The notes beneath the pieces are model-generated. The model did no database searches and was not told the origin of the DNA. It worked only from the letters and a program-made list of their open reading frames with translations. Positions 39,337 through 49,438 of a stretch of 64,000 nucleotides of DNA are shown here, piece by piece. Source of the stretch: Serratia liquefaciens (GTDB lineage: Bacteria > Pseudomonadota > Gammaproteobacteria > Enterobacterales > Enterobacteriaceae); assembly GCA_012719855.1 (NCBI GenBank), contig JAAXZN010000023.1, forward strand, positions 124,001 to 188,000. Reading direction: 5' to 3'. Numbering within the stretch: position 1 is the stretch's first letter; each line of letters opens with the position of its first letter. The position numbers were made by a program, and so were the translations under genes.

Positions 39337-40119
39337 TTAACCGCCGTAGACGTCAAAGTCGAAGTATTTCTTCGCAAACTTGTCGTAGGTGCCGTCTTTG
39401 CGCATTTCGGCAAAGGCCTTATCCAGCGCCGCCTTGAGCTCGGTATCGGTCTTGCGCAGGCCCATGCCGGTGCCTACGCCAAAGAATTTGTCATCCTTCA
39501 CCGATTCGCCGGCGAAAGCGTAATCCTTGCCTGGAGGCTGTTTCAGGAAGCCATCGCTCCCCGCCACTTCATCCTGGAAGGCGGCGTCGATACGGCCGGA
39601 TGCCAGGTCGGCGTACACCAGATCCTGGTTCTGATAAGGCACAACGGTGATGCCCTTCGGCTGCCACATGGCGTTGGCATAGGCTTCCTGGGTGGTGCCC
39701 TGCAGCACGCCGACGCTCTTGCCTTTCAGCGCATCCACGGTAGGTAACAGTTTCGACCCTTTCGGCGCGATCAGGCGGGCGTTAGCGGCATACAGCTTGT
39801 CGGTAAAGGCAATTTCCTGCTGGCGTTTTTCGGTGATCGACAAAGAGGAGATGATGGCGTCAATTTTCTTCGCCTTCAGAGAAGGGATCAGCGCGTCAAA
39901 ATCGCTCTCCACAAAGGTACATTGGGTATTTATGCGTTTGCACAGCTCTTTGGCCAGATCGATATCAAAGCCGACCAGCTCACCTTTGGCATTTTTGGAC
40001 TCAAAGGGTGCATAAGTCGGATCGGTACCTATCTTCAAGGTCGATGGTACGGCGGCAAATGCGCTGCTTGCCGCGCTTAAAGCCAGGACTAAAGGAAGAA
40101 CCTTAACCAGCATTTTCAT
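39337..40119 (-). CDS. hisJ: histidine-binding periplasmic protein
   Basis: Solute-binding protein for histidine and related basic amino acids, 260 residues with a signal peptide ([22 protein letters not shown]). The SBP family 3 body begins [41 protein letters not shown]. It could equally be ArgT-like in ligand range, since argT, its tandem paralogue in E. coli, is missing. A sigma-54-type promoter lies about 65 bases upstream. Confidence 0.94.
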   Translation of the reverse strand: MKMLVKVLPLVLALSAASSAFAAVPSTLKIGTDPTYAPFESKNAKGELVGFDIDLAKELCKRINTQCTFVESDFDALIPSLKAKKIDAIISSLSITEKRQQEIAFTDKLYAANARLIAPKGSKLLPTVDALKGKSVGVLQGTTQEAYANAMWQPKGITVVPYQNQDLVYADLASGRIDAAFQDEVAGSDGFLKQPPGKDYAFAGESVKDDKFFGVGTGMGLRKTDTELKAALDKAFAEMRKDGTYDKFAKKYFDFDVYGG

Positions 40120-40421
40120 AAATTACCCTCAAATTGATTTTTTCGATGCCACTGCGGGCATTACTTTTTCACCAAATCAATTAGCAGTAATCGTGCCACA
40201 TTGGTTGCTGCAGGCGGAGGGAACGGCTCCGGCCTTCACAAAACTGTTTCCTGGGACGATAACCGCAAAATTAAATCGGCCAGTCTGGGCCGCGCCACGG
40301 GCAAAGGAGAAATACCAGAGCCTTGAAACAGTGAACGTGATGAAGTGGGATCATTATGGTGCAGGCGCCGCCCTAATTCAGTGCGGTGTTGCACAAATGT
40401 GCCAAATTGGAGAGAAATTTG
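40120..40421. other. upstream control region of the his transport operon
   Basis: 302 bases between hisJ and ubiX, the site of argT in E. coli. It holds the sigma-54-type promoter at 40183-40198 and an NtrC half-site-like ATGGTGCA at 40356-40363. An open frame on the plus strand (40193-40447) has no ribosome site and runs into ubiX; I do not treat it as a gene. Confidence 0.55.
40183..40198 (-). promoter_or_regulatory. candidate sigma-54 promoter of hisJQMP
   Basis: TGGCACGATTACTGCT on the minus strand; the consensus is TGGCACG-N4-TTGCW, so only one base differs, and the GG-N10-GC spacing is exact. Transcription would begin about 50 bases before hisJ. In enteric bacteria the neighbouring argT transport gene is NtrC-activated from such a promoter; here hisJ would be controlled directly by nitrogen status. 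Confidence 0.6.
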
Positions 40422-40994
40422 TTAATTGGCACCTTGCCAGCGGGTAAATAAATCTTTGGGTAATTCAATATCGAACTGATCGACCACCCGGTTCACGGTT
40501 TGATCGATGATGTCTTCTACGCTTTCGGGGCGGTGATAAAACGCCGGTACCGGCGGCATAATGACGGCCCCCATTTCTGCCGCTTGAGTCATCAGGCGCA
40601 GGTGGCCCACGTGCAGCGGGGTCTCACGCACGCACAGCACCAACCGGCGACGCTCTTTCAGCACAACGTCAGCGGCACGCGTCAGCAGACCATCGCTGTA
40701 GCTGTTGGCGATACCGGACAATGTTTTGATTGAGCAGGGTAAAATCACCATACCGATAGTTTTGAACGATCCGGAAGAGATGCTGGCGCCAATATCGCGC
40801 GAGTCATGTACCACATCGGCCAGCGCCTGCACTTCGCGCAGGCTGAGCGTGGTTTCCAGCGACAGCGTTTGTCGTGCCGCATTACTCATCACCAAATGGG
40901 TTTCCACCTCTGCGACGTCATGCAATACCTGCAGCAGGCGCACGCCGTAGATAGCGCCGCTGGCGCCGGAAATACCGATGATGATTCGTTTCAT
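40422..40994 (-). CDS. ubiX: flavin prenyltransferase
   Basis: Makes prenylated FMN, the cofactor of the UbiD decarboxylase in ubiquinone synthesis; 190 residues. The start at 40994 (MKRIIIGISGASGAIYGVRLL) matches E. coli; an upstream in-frame ATG at 41045 is rejected. Motifs: GISGASGAIYG for FMN, SSGSFKTIGMVILPCSIKTLSGIANSYSDGLLTRAADVVLKERRRLVLCVRETPL. It lies downstream of purF. Confidence 0.95.
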   Translation of the reverse strand: MKRIIIGISGASGAIYGVRLLQVLHDVAEVETHLVMSNAARQTLSLETTLSLREVQALADVVHDSRDIGASISSGSFKTIGMVILPCSIKTLSGIANSYSDGLLTRAADVVLKERRRLVLCVRETPLHVGHLRLMTQAAEMGAVIMPPVPAFYHRPESVEDIIDQTVNRVVDQFDIELPKDLFTRWQGAN

Positions 40995-41077
40995 AAAGCT
41001 GGCCTCTGCCACGGAAAAAATAGGATCAGGCAGACTTTGCCGCAATGGCGTTATATAAGCAAGTCAGGCGGGGATAA

Positions 41078-41103
41078 TGCACCGCAGCGAGCGCCGCGGT
41101 GCA
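41078..41103 (-). terminator. hairpin after purF
   Basis: TGCACCGC-N10-GCGGTGCA, 23 bases past the purF stop. It has no T run on the minus strand; it may protect the 3' end or act as a weak terminator. Confidence 0.45.
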
Positions 41104-41125
41104 CCATTTTGGTCAGTGCGAAGGC

Positions 41126-42643
41126 TTAACCTTCGTTGTGCATTTCCAGATTTTCCGCTTCGGTCTGACCACGCATTTCTTTGGCGTCGTCATTGCGCAG
41201 CGACTCCAGATACTCGAGGTAGCTCTGGTCGACGTCTTTGGTGACGTAGATACCGTTGAATACCGAGCATTCGAACTGGCTGATGTCCGGGTTCTCTTCG
41301 CGCACCGCCTCAATCAGATCGTCCAGATTCTGGAAAATCAAACCATCGGCGCCGATGATCTGGCGGATTTCATCCACTTCACGACCGTGGGCAATCAGTT
41401 CGTTGGCGCTTGGCATGTCGATGCCGTACACGTTAGGGAAGCGAATCTCCGGCGCTGCGGAAGCCAGATAAACACGTTTCGCCCCGGCGTCGCGCGCCAT
41501 CTCCACGATCTGTTCAGACGTGGTGCCACGCACGATGGAATCGTCCACCAGCAGCACGTTCTTGTCACGGAATTCGGCGCGGTTGGCATTCAGCTTGCGG
41601 CGTACCGATTGGCGACGCGCCTGCTGGCCCGGCATGATGAAGGTACGGCCGACATAGCGGTTCTTCACAAAGCCCTGACGGTACGGCTTGTCCAGGATAC
41701 GGGCGATTTCCAACGCGATATCACAGGAGGTTTCCGGGATCGGGATCACCACGTCGATGTCCAAATCTTCCCATTCGCGGGCAATTTTCTCACCCAGTTT
41801 CTGCCCCATACGCACGCGAGCGCTGTAGACCGAAATCTTGTCCATAAAGGAGTCTGGACGGGCGAAGTAAACGTATTCGAACAGGCACGGGTTGGTTTTT
41901 GGGTTCTCTGCACACTGACGAGTGAACAGTTGGCCCTTGTCGGTGATGTACACCGCTTCGCCCGGCGCTACATCGCGCAGGAACTCGAAGCCCAGCGTGT
42001 CCAAAGCTACGCTCTCGGAAGCCACCATGTATTCGTTGCGACCATCTTCAAGCTGGCGTTTGCCAATCACCAACGGGCGAATGCCGTTCGGGTCACGGAA
42101 CGCCAGCAGGCCATGGCCGATGATCATCGCCACGCAGGCGTAAGCGCCGCGCAGCTGCTGATGCATGGCGGCAACGGCGGTGAAAACATTGTCGGACTCC
42201 AGCGGATAGTGTTGGAAACGGTCCAGCTCGCTGGCAAGCACGTTCAGCAAAATCTCGGAATCGGAGGTGGTGTTGACATGGCGACGACCGCTTTCAAACA
42301 GCGTTTGGCGCAGTTCATGGGCGTTGGTCAGGTTGCCGTTGTGTGCCAGCGTAATGCCGAACGGCGAGTTTACATAGAAAGGTTGAGCCTCTGAGGCACT
42401 GGAGCTGCCAGCCGTCGGGTAGCGCACATGGCCAATACCCATGTTGCCCTGCAAGCGCTGCATATGGCGTGCCTCGAACACATCCTTCACCAGACCGTTT
42501 GCCTTACGCAGACGGAACCCGTTATGGGCATCAATGGTGACGATGCCTGCGGCATCCTGGCCACGGTGCTGTAGCACCGTCAACGCATCATAAATCGACT
42601 GGTTTACCGGCATAAAACCGGCGATACCGACAATACCGCACAT
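41126..42643 (-). CDS. purF: amidophosphoribosyltransferase
   Basis: First committed enzyme of purine synthesis: PRPP plus glutamine to phosphoribosylamine. 505 residues. After removal of Met1, Cys2 is the nucleophile (MCGIVGIAG) of the class II glutaminase domain (about 1-235), with [20 protein letters not shown]. The PRTase domain carries the PRPP loop [30 protein letters not shown]. It is co-transcribed with cvpA 21 bases upstream, under the PurR box. Confidence 0.97.
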   Translation of the reverse strand: MCGIVGIAGFMPVNQSIYDALTVLQHRGQDAAGIVTIDAHNGFRLRKANGLVKDVFEARHMQRLQGNMGIGHVRYPTAGSSSASEAQPFYVNSPFGITLAHNGNLTNAHELRQTLFESGRRHVNTTSDSEILLNVLASELDRFQHYPLESDNVFTAVAAMHQQLRGAYACVAMIIGHGLLAFRDPNGIRPLVIGKRQLEDGRNEYMVASESVALDTLGFEFLRDVAPGEAVYITDKGQLFTRQCAENPKTNPCLFEYVYFARPDSFMDKISVYSARVRMGQKLGEKIAREWEDLDIDVVIPIPETSCDIALEIARILDKPYRQGFVKNRYVGRTFIMPGQQARRQSVRRKLNANRAEFRDKNVLLVDDSIVRGTTSEQIVEMARDAGAKRVYLASAAPEIRFPNVYGIDMPSANELIAHGREVDEIRQIIGADGLIFQNLDDLIEAVREENPDISQFECSVFNGIYVTKDVDQSYLEYLESLRNDDAKEMRGQTEAENLEMHNEG

Positions 42644-42664
42644 GTTGTCTTTTCCTCATCAGCG

Positions 42665-43165
42665 CTACCGCCCCGGTAAATGGGTCGGTAAGAAACTCGA
42701 CGTGCTCTGCAGGTAGTCAAAGAACCACCTGATGATGTAACTGAACTGGGGAATGAGCTGCGACTGTTTCCAGTCTGCGCTTTGCGAAAAGCCGGTAAAG
42801 GTATCCAGGAAAAACAGTATCGCCGAAACGATTAACACGCCGCGCAGTGCGCCGAAACAGACGCCCAGCACCCGGTCGGTGCCTGATAACCCGGTTTTCT
42901 CTACCAGTGAGCTAATCACATAGTTAACAATAGCTCCTACGATCAGGGTCGCGATAAACAAGATGGCAATCGCGATGCCGTTTCGCACCAGTTCATCTTC
43001 AAAACGAGTGAAGTAGACCGCAAGGTAAGAGTAGAAATGGCTGGCAACAAAAAACGCACATCCCCATGTCACAAGTGACAATGCTTCGCGAACAAACCCT
43101 CGGATCAGGCTCACCAGAGCCGAAAATCCAATCACCGCTATAATGACGTAATCAATCCAGACCAT
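42665..43165 (-). CDS. cvpA: colicin V production protein CvpA
   Basis: Inner-membrane protein, 166 residues, four hydrophobic helices (starting VWIDYVIIAVIGFSALVSLIRGFVREALSL). In E. coli it is needed for colicin V export and contributes to envelope and bile tolerance; its mechanism is unresolved. It is first in the cvpA-purF operon. Confidence 0.94.
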   Translation of the reverse strand: MVWIDYVIIAVIGFSALVSLIRGFVREALSLVTWGCAFFVASHFYSYLAVYFTRFEDELVRNGIAIAILFIATLIVGAIVNYVISSLVEKTGLSGTDRVLGVCFGALRGVLIVSAILFFLDTFTGFSQSADWKQSQLIPQFSYIIRWFFDYLQSTSSFLPTHLPGR

Positions 43166-43223
43166 GAACTATTCCAATGATGAATCGCCCCTGCATCCAA
43201 TTCGCGGCGAATTCTAACAGAAA

Positions 43224-43239
43224 AAGAAAACGTTTGCGT
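43224..43239 (-). promoter_or_regulatory. PurR operator of cvpA-purF
   Basis: ACGCAAACGTTTTCTT on the minus strand matches the E. coli PurR consensus (ACGCAAACGTTTTCGT) at 15 of 16 positions, 58-74 bases before the cvpA start. PurR with hypoxanthine or guanine would repress the operon. Confidence 0.85.
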
Positions 43240-43369
43240 AGGGGTTTTCCTACCACGTTACAAATAAAAAGCGGCGATAAAAAAATTCCCAATCGCCGCG
43301 CCTACATAGGCCATTTCAGCTACGAAAGGCACAGTTTTTTTAATGATTATACCGTCATCTTTCGGTTCC

Positions 43370-43391
43370 GGGGCACAGCATGCTGTGCCCC
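43370..43391 (-). terminator. GC-rich hairpin after dedD
   Basis: Perfect 9-bp stem GGGGCACAG-CATG-CTGTGCCCC, 8 bases past the dedD stop. It is the third member of the GGCGCAG-like palindrome family. The T-rich sequence further on (AACTGTGCC.. region) is not adjacent to it. Confidence 0.5.
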
Positions 43392-43398
43392 CCTGCGG

Positions 43399-44163
43399 TT
43401 AACGTACGCCGTACGGCTTCACCTGACCGCTCAAGCCGCTGATGGAGTTCAGCGCGGGCAGCGAAGACTGCAGTTTCTGTTTCGAGGCGTCTGGCCCGAC
43501 ATAAATCCGGGTGATCTGCCCCTGCACCGGCGTTGACGGCACGGTAAAGGCGCGATAGCCGGACAACCTCAGCGACGCCACCACCTCATTGACCTTGGCG
43601 GCGTTCTTCAGCGCCCCGAGCTGCACCACATAGGCCTGCCCTGCCGGTGCTTTCTCTTCCGCCGGTTTCTGCACGGGTGCAGGTTCAGGCTTCGGTGTCG
43701 GCGTAGGCTCCGGTTTCGGCTCTGGCTTAGGTTCTGGTTTGACCACCGGCTTCACTTCAACCGGTTTCGGTTGCTGCACCGGTTTTGGCTTCACTTCCAC
43801 CGGCTTGGTCTCAACCGGTTTCGGTTTCGGCTGCTGTACCGGTCGGGTTTCAACCGGTGGCGGCGTAACCTGGGTCGGTTGCTGAGCCTGCTGGCGGATG
43901 GCCTGCTGCGTCGCCGCTTCATTGGCGGCCTGCTGCTCCACCATCGCCCCCGCGCCTTCCGGCGGTTGAGCCGGCAACGTCTGGCTTACCGGCGGCACCA
44001 CGTCGTTTTCTTCCACATCACCGGCCTTCGGCACCAAAGGGATGGCGGCGAATTCGTCCTCATAATGTTTCTTTTTACCGTCCAGCAGCCCTGGCAGGAT
44101 AATCACCCCCAGCGCAACCAGAATTACGGTACCGACCAATCGGTTTTGAAATTTACTTGCCAC
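43399..44163 (-). CDS. dedD: cell-division SPOR protein DedD
   Basis: Septal protein of 254 residues: a short cytoplasmic tail and one membrane helix (LVGTVILVALGVIILPGLLDG, about residues 9-29), a long Pro/Lys/Glu-rich periplasmic linker (about 90-175, repeats of KPVE and KPEP), and a C-terminal SPOR domain (AYVVQLGALKNAAKVNEVVASLRLSGYRAFTVPS) that binds denuded septal peptidoglycan. It starts with GTG at 44163, directly abutting the folC stop codon TGA. It helps constriction along with FtsN. Confidence 0.94.
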   Translation of the reverse strand: MASKFQNRLVGTVILVALGVIILPGLLDGKKKHYEDEFAAIPLVPKAGDVEENDVVPPVSQTLPAQPPEGAGAMVEQQAANEAATQQAIRQQAQQPTQVTPPPVETRPVQQPKPKPVETKPVEVKPKPVQQPKPVEVKPVVKPEPKPEPKPEPTPTPKPEPAPVQKPAEEKAPAGQAYVVQLGALKNAAKVNEVVASLRLSGYRAFTVPSTPVQGQITRIYVGPDASKQKLQSSLPALNSISGLSGQVKPYGVR

Positions 44164-45429
44164 TCACACTCCCCGCATCTCGTCTAACGCCGCCATTACC
44201 TGTGCAACGGTGTGGAACGATCCACAGACGATCACAATATCCTGAATATCAGCGTCCTGCATAGCCTGACGCCAGGCAGTTTCGACATCGGCGAACTGCC
44301 GCGGTTCCGTCAAATGTTGCGCCAACTGCTCGGCGCTGGCCCCGCGCGGCCCTTCCAGCGGTGCACAATACCACTCATCAACCTGCTCGCTCAGGCAGGC
44401 CAGGGTACCGGCGATGTCTTTATCCGACAGCATGCCCACCACTGCACGCACTTTACCGCCATTACGTGGCAACGTCGCCAGACGTCCGGCCAGATAGCCT
44501 GCGGCGTGCGGATTATGTGCCACGTCGAGGATCAACATCGGATCGCGGCGCACAATCTGGAAGCGCCCGGGCAGCGTCGCCTGCTGCAAGCCGGTGAAGA
44601 TCGCGCGCTCATCGATTTCCAACGCAGAAAAATGCAGCGCCGCCAGCGCCGTTGCGGCATTGGCCAGCGGCACGTTTGGCATCGGCAAGTCGGTCAGCAA
44701 GGTACCACCGCCCTCCCACTGCCAGCGTTCGCCCTGTTCGCTGAAGGTCCAGGCGTCACCGCGACGATACAGCTGCGCGCCCAGCGTTTCGGCCACCTGC
44801 TGGATGGTCGCCGGCATGTCCGGCTCGCCCACCACCGCAGGCTTACCGCCACGGAAAATACCGGCCTTTTCGCGGCCAATGCTTTCGCGATCGCTGCCCA
44901 GCCAGTCGGTATGATCCAGCGCGATGCTGGTCACCACCGCCACGCTCGGATCGACGATATTGGTTGCGTCCAGGCGGCCGCCCAGGCCCACTTCCAGGAT
45001 CACCACGTCAAGCTTAGCCTGTTTGAACAGTTGCAACGCCGATAGAGTGCCAAATTCGAAATATGTCAGCGAGGTTTCGCCCCGGCCCGCTTCAATAGCG
45101 GCGAACGAACGGCTGTGTTCGGCCTCGCTCAGCTCATCGCCTTGAATGCGTACACGCTCGGTGTAACGCACCAGGTGCGGCGAGCTATAAACGCCGACGC
45201 GCAGACCGGCCGCCATCAGGATTGCTTCTAACGTTTTGCAGGTGGTGCCTTTGCCATTGGTACCGGCAACGGTGAACACCGTCGGTGCAGGGGTGAGTAA
45301 ATCAAGATGCGCTGCAACGCGCTGTACGCGTTCCAGACCGAGTTCGATCGCCTGGCTGTGCAGACGCTCAAGATAGAAAAGCCACGAGCTCAATGGCGAC
45401 GTGGCTTGGGGAATTTGGTGGTTTTGCAT
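44164..45429 (-). CDS. folC: bifunctional folylpolyglutamate synthase / dihydrofolate synthase
   Basis: Mur-ligase-fold enzyme that adds glutamate to dihydropteroate and to reduced folates; 421 residues from the start at 45429 (MQNHQIPQATSPLSSWLFYLERLHS), which aligns residue-for-residue with E. coli; the ATG at 45456 is an unlikely alternative. P-loop VFTVAGTNGKGTTCKTLEAIL, catalytic region LDVVILEVGLGGRLDATNIVDPSVAVVTSIALDHTDWLG, DVAHNPHAA. The accD-folC-dedD order is conserved. Confidence 0.95.
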   Translation of the reverse strand: MQNHQIPQATSPLSSWLFYLERLHSQAIELGLERVQRVAAHLDLLTPAPTVFTVAGTNGKGTTCKTLEAILMAAGLRVGVYSSPHLVRYTERVRIQGDELSEAEHSRSFAAIEAGRGETSLTYFEFGTLSALQLFKQAKLDVVILEVGLGGRLDATNIVDPSVAVVTSIALDHTDWLGSDRESIGREKAGIFRGGKPAVVGEPDMPATIQQVAETLGAQLYRRGDAWTFSEQGERWQWEGGGTLLTDLPMPNVPLANAATALAALHFSALEIDERAIFTGLQQATLPGRFQIVRRDPMLILDVAHNPHAAGYLAGRLATLPRNGGKVRAVVGMLSDKDIAGTLACLSEQVDEWYCAPLEGPRGASAEQLAQHLTEPRQFADVETAWRQAMQDADIQDIVIVCGSFHTVAQVMAALDEMRGV

Positions 45430-45598
45430 GAGTCCCGTCACTGAACTTGGGTTCATTAATCCATCAGGGCACCACCCTCACCGCGGTAAAGGCGATGCTC
45501 TGCATGATACCCGTTGTCTTCCAAGCGTCGGAATGGACCGCTACGCTCAATCTACAAGGGTATTTCAACCGTCACTTAGCCACAAAATAACGGTTGAA

Positions 45599-45627
45599 AC
45601 CCGCGAGACCTGCGCCGCGCGGGTGAC
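45599..45627 (-). terminator. hairpin after accD
   Basis: CCCGCG-N10-CGCGCGGG-type stem 10 bases past the accD stop, without a T run on the minus strand. It may mark the accD 3' end or be an intercistronic structure before folC. Confidence 0.35.
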
Positions 45628-45636
45628 TTATCTGCC

Positions 45637-46545
45637 TCAGGCGTCGGCCTGACTTTCCTGCTCGGACACCGGCGCTACCTCATCGAAATGCGGCTGCGGC
45701 TGGTTGGTCAGCTTGGAAAGGATACTCGCCAACGTCTGGCGCATTTCCGGGCGACGCACGATCATGTCGATCGCGCCTTTTTCAATCAGGAACTCACTGC
45801 GCTGGAAGCCCGGCGGCAGCTTCTCACGCACCGTCTGCTCGATAACGCGTGGGCCGGCAAAGCCGATCAGCGCTTTCGGTTCGGCGATATTGATATCGCC
45901 CAACATGGCCAGACTGGCGGAAACGCCCCCCATGGTCGGGTCAGTCAGCACCGAAATGTACGGCAGACCGCGTTCCTGCAATTTTGCCAACGCTGCGCTG
46001 GTTTTCGCCATCTGCATCAGCGACATCAGCGCTTCTTGCATACGGGCACCGCCGCTGGCAGAGAAGCACACCAGAGGGCAGTTGTCTTCCAGCGCCTGCT
46101 CAACCGCACGAACAAAGCGCGCGCCGACCACGGACGACATGGAGCCGCCGATGAAGGCAAACTCAAACGAAGCTGCGACAATCGGCATGCCGTACAGCGT
46201 GCCCTTCATCACTACCAATGCGTCTTTTTCACCGGTCGCTTTCTGCGCGGCAACCAGGCGGTCCTTATACTTCTTGGAATCCTTGAACTTCAGAACGTCT
46301 TTCGGCTCCAGTTCGCTGCCCAGTTCCACTTCACTGCCTTCATCAAGCAGGGTATGCAGACGCATACGCGCAGTCATGCGCATATGGTGGTCGCATTTCG
46401 GGCACACTTCCAGATTACGCTCCAGCTCGGCGCGGTAGAGAACCTGGCCGCAGCTATCGCATTTGGTCCAAACCCCTTCAGGAATGCTCGCCTTACGGGT
46501 TTGGGTAATATTGCTCTTGTTAAGAATTCGTTCAATCCAGCTCAT
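45637..46545 (-). CDS. accD: acetyl-CoA carboxylase carboxyltransferase subunit beta
   Basis: Beta subunit of the carboxyltransferase that makes malonyl-CoA with AccA, first step of fatty-acid synthesis; 302 residues from [15 protein letters not shown] at 46545. A frame open to 46623 has no support. The N-terminal C4 zinc finger is [23 protein letters not shown] (about residues 27-49), used also for mRNA binding in E. coli. The crotonase-type core contains [24 protein letters not shown] and [23 protein letters not shown]. Confidence 0.96.
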   Translation of the reverse strand: MSWIERILNKSNITQTRKASIPEGVWTKCDSCGQVLYRAELERNLEVCPKCDHHMRMTARMRLHTLLDEGSEVELGSELEPKDVLKFKDSKKYKDRLVAAQKATGEKDALVVMKGTLYGMPIVAASFEFAFIGGSMSSVVGARFVRAVEQALEDNCPLVCFSASGGARMQEALMSLMQMAKTSAALAKLQERGLPYISVLTDPTMGGVSASLAMLGDINIAEPKALIGFAGPRVIEQTVREKLPPGFQRSEFLIEKGAIDMIVRRPEMRQTLASILSKLTNQPQPHFDEVAPVSEQESQADA

Positions 46546-46778
46546 CGATGACCTTTCTGTTTGAACCTGGCAGACGCCAGTCCGCAGTTCATGCTTTAAC
46601 AATCCCCCCGAAAACAGACCCAATGAAAAAGTGCCCGAGCAAAACGCGACAAGCGCGCGACAGAGGCACTGGCTTCAGGGTTGTTCACAGGAACAGACCA
46701 TAAATGTCGCTCATTAAACCATATCGGCCCGACACTGTGGATAAAAAACTGGTCGAACCGACAGGTTAAGCGATGTTT

Positions 46779-47441
46779 TTACTGTTTTTGCTGGCGGGCA
46801 GCCGCGCGCTTGTGGCGCCAGATTTCAATGATGCCCGGCAGAATTGAAACAATGATGATCGCCACGATCAACAGTTTCAGGTTTTCCTGCACGATCGGCA
46901 AGTCGCCGAAAAGGTAACCAGCATAGGTGAACAGCAGCACCCAAACCAGCGCGCCAATCACGTTGTAGGCAGCAAAATGGCGATAGGACATATGCCCCAT
47001 GCCGGCGACGAACGGCGCAAAAGTACGCACGATCGGCACAAATCGCGCCAGAATGATGGTTTTCCCGCCGTGTTTTTCATAAAACTGGTGGGTTTTATCC
47101 AGGTAGCTGCGGCGGAAAATTTTCGAATTCGGGTTACTGAACAGCTTTTCCCCGAACAGCCGCCCAATGGTGTAGTTCACCGCATCCCCGAGTATCGCCG
47201 CGCCGATCATCAACGCCACCATGGTATGCACATTCAGATCGTTGGTCGGCAAGGCCGCCAGCGCTCCTGCAACAAACAGCAGAGAATCCCCCGGCAGGAA
47301 AGGCGTCACCACCAGGCCGGTTTCACAAAACAGGATCAGGAACAAAATACCGTACACCCACATACCGTATTGCGCCACCAGCTCGGCCAGATGCACGTCA
47401 ATATGCAGAATAAAATCAATCACAAACTTGATGATGTCCAT
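46779..47441 (-). CDS. dedA: DedA-family membrane protein
   Basis: Inner-membrane protein of 220 residues, founding member of the DedA/VTT superfamily of lipid flippase-like proteins; E. coli paralogues affect membrane potential, division and undecaprenyl-phosphate recycling. The conserved re-entrant stretch is [43 protein letters not shown], with acidic residues in [21 protein letters not shown]. It follows truA with a 75-base gap and precedes accD. Confidence 0.94.
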   Translation of the reverse strand: MDIIKFVIDFILHIDVHLAELVAQYGMWVYGILFLILFCETGLVVTPFLPGDSLLFVAGALAALPTNDLNVHTMVALMIGAAILGDAVNYTIGRLFGEKLFSNPNSKIFRRSYLDKTHQFYEKHGGKTIILARFVPIVRTFAPFVAGMGHMSYRHFAAYNVIGALVWVLLFTYAGYLFGDLPIVQENLKLLIVAIIIVSILPGIIEIWRHKRAAARQQKQ

Positions 47442-47516
47442 AGGTTCTCTCTTTGACCGGGTGTCTCACCCACCCGGCAGATACACAAGGGAGCAACGCG
47501 TCAGTCGCGCCGGCGT

Positions 47517-48338
47517 TTAATCGTCGGGTAAAAACAGTGGCCCCATCGGTGGCCGGGGTAGTGCAAAATGCTCAGGATAATCAACGCTCACCAGGTATAA
47601 CCCTTCGGCCCGCGCCGTAGCCGCAGCCAGATTGCGATCCTTCAGCGCCAGCAACTCGGCCATCCAGTTCTCGTCCTGATTGCCGCAGCCAATTTCCATC
47701 AGGCTGCCGACAATATTGCGAACCATGTGATGCACGAAGGCATTCGCCTTGATATCTACCACAATATATTCACCGTAGCGCGTAACCTTAACGTGTTTTA
47801 CGTTACGCCAGGGCGTTCGCGACTGGCATTGCACGGCACGGAACGAAGTAAAGTCGTTCTCGCCCAGCAGCGCCTGCGCCGCCCTTTCCATCCGATCGGC
47901 ATCCAGCGGGTGATAAAAATGGGTCATCCCCTGCTGCAATACCGCCGGACGGTAGCGGTGATTATAAATAATGTAGCGGTAACGGCGCGCGGTGGCGCTG
48001 AAGCGCGCATGGAAATCTTCAGGCACGCCGGTTACCCAACGCACGGCGATATCCGGTGGCAGATGGGTGTTGACACCCATCGTCCAGGCGGCGTCCTTGC
48101 GCTGCGCGGTGGTTTCAAAATGCACTACCTGACCGGTAGCGTGCACCCCGGCGTCGGTACGGCCGGCGCACAGCACGTTGATCGGCGCGTTGGCCACCTT
48201 GCTCAAAGCCTGTTCCAGACAGGCCTGCACGCTGGCCACTTCCTGCTGACGTTGCCAGCCATAATAACGGCTGCCGTCGTATTCAATCCCCAGCGCGATT
48301 TTCAGGGTCGGCTGGGTGGGCAAAACAACCTCTGACAT
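47517..48338 (-). CDS. truA: tRNA pseudouridine(38-40) synthase
   Basis: Modifies uridines 38-40 of the anticodon arm of many tRNAs; 273 residues. The catalytic aspartate is D62 in [18 protein letters not shown]; the core motifs [15 protein letters not shown] and [18 protein letters not shown] are intact. The start codon overlaps the usg stop by one base (TGATG), so translation is coupled. Confidence 0.96.
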   Translation of the reverse strand: MSEVVLPTQPTLKIALGIEYDGSRYYGWQRQQEVASVQACLEQALSKVANAPINVLCAGRTDAGVHATGQVVHFETTAQRKDAAWTMGVNTHLPPDIAVRWVTGVPEDFHARFSATARRYRYIIYNHRYRPAVLQQGMTHFYHPLDADRMERAAQALLGENDFTSFRAVQCQSRTPWRNVKHVKVTRYGEYIVVDIKANAFVHHMVRNIVGSLMEIGCGNQDENWMAELLALKDRNLAAATARAEGLYLVSVDYPEHFALPRPPMGPLFLPDD

Positions 48339-49348
48339 CAGTACATCTGCTCCTGCACCAGACGCTCTGCGGTTTCGATCGCCATCAGCGCGCCGCCGAA
48401 GCGCACGTTGTCGGCGACCGACCAGAACTGCAGGATTTCAGGAATGCCGTAGTCATTGCGCAAACAGCCCAGGCTGAGCGCATCGCTGCCGGAGGCTTCC
48501 GTGACCTGAGTCGGATAGTCGTCTTCTTCGCTCAGTTGGATATCGTCCACCTGCTCCAGCTCGCTGCGTGCTTCTTCCGCAGAGATGGGACGCAACGCTT
48601 CCAGATGCACCACCTGCGCATGGCCGTAGAACACCGGCGACTGCACGCAGCTCACGGAGATCGGCAGCCCTTCGTCCTGCAGCACTTTGCGCACCTGATC
48701 GACGATCAACCGTTCTTCGCGCACGCTGCCCTGCTCGTCGGTCATCAACGGCAGCAGGTTGAACGCCAGCTGCTTGGCAAACACGCCCGGCTCGGCCGGA
48801 ATGCCGTTCAGCAGACGCGCACTCTGACCGGCCAAATCGTCTACCGCCACTTTCCCGCGTGACGAAACCGACATCAGGGTGGTGACGTGCAGACGGGAAA
48901 GCCCGGCCTGCTCGGTCAAAGGTTTGATTGCCGTCAGCAGTTGGCTGACCATGCTGTCGGCCACGGCGACAATATTGCGGTTACGGTAGTCCGCCAGCAC
49001 CTGCGGGTTAACCCCAGGCACCACCAGCGGAACGTCCGGCTCCAGCGCAAACAGACCGCTGGTGTCGATCACCAGGCAGCCCATATTGCCGGCTTCTTCC
49101 GCGTAACGGGCCGAGGCTTCGCTACCGGCGACGAAGAACGCCAACTGGGCCTGTGACCAGTCGAATTCTTCCGCTTTTTGTACCAGTACCGATTTGCCAT
49201 TGAAGCGCACCGTTGCACCGGCACTGCGCTCGCTGGCCAAAGGATAGAGTTCGCCCACCGGGAACTGGCGTTCCTGTAACAGTTCCAGCAACGCTTCACC
49301 TACCGCGCCAGTGGCGCCAAGCAGAGCGATATTCCAGCCGTCAGACAT
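48338..49348 (-). CDS. usg: aspartate-semialdehyde dehydrogenase-like protein Usg
   Basis: Homologue of aspartate-semialdehyde dehydrogenase, 336 residues, function unknown. The NAD-type N-terminal [15 protein letters not shown] is kept. Where the true enzymes have an N-C-[ST] catalytic cysteine, this protein reads [13 protein letters not shown], so ordinary dehydrogenase activity is unlikely. It keeps the E. coli position between pdxB and truA. Confidence 0.94.
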   Translation of the reverse strand: MSDGWNIALLGATGAVGEALLELLQERQFPVGELYPLASERSAGATVRFNGKSVLVQKAEEFDWSQAQLAFFVAGSEASARYAEEAGNMGCLVIDTSGLFALEPDVPLVVPGVNPQVLADYRNRNIVAVADSMVSQLLTAIKPLTEQAGLSRLHVTTLMSVSSRGKVAVDDLAGQSARLLNGIPAEPGVFAKQLAFNLLPLMTDEQGSVREERLIVDQVRKVLQDEGLPISVSCVQSPVFYGHAQVVHLEALRPISAEEARSELEQVDDIQLSEEDDYPTQVTEASGSDALSLGCLRNDYGIPEILQFWSVADNVRFGGALMAIETAERLVQEQMY

Positions 49349-49438
49349 TGGGTTTCTCCAGAGTATTTATTCAAATGCAGAGGGGCGACTGATTCGCCGC
49401 CCTGATAACAAAATTAGTCGCCGTTGCTTAAGAAAGCC

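Noticed and set aside
40193-40447. 84-codon plus-strand frame between hisJ and ubiX
   Set aside because: No ribosome site, odd composition, runs into the ubiX 3' end and overlaps the sigma-54 promoter candidate.
41099-42394. 431-residue plus-strand frame opposite purF
   Set aside because: purF is certain on the minus strand; the opposing frame has antisense composition and no family motif.
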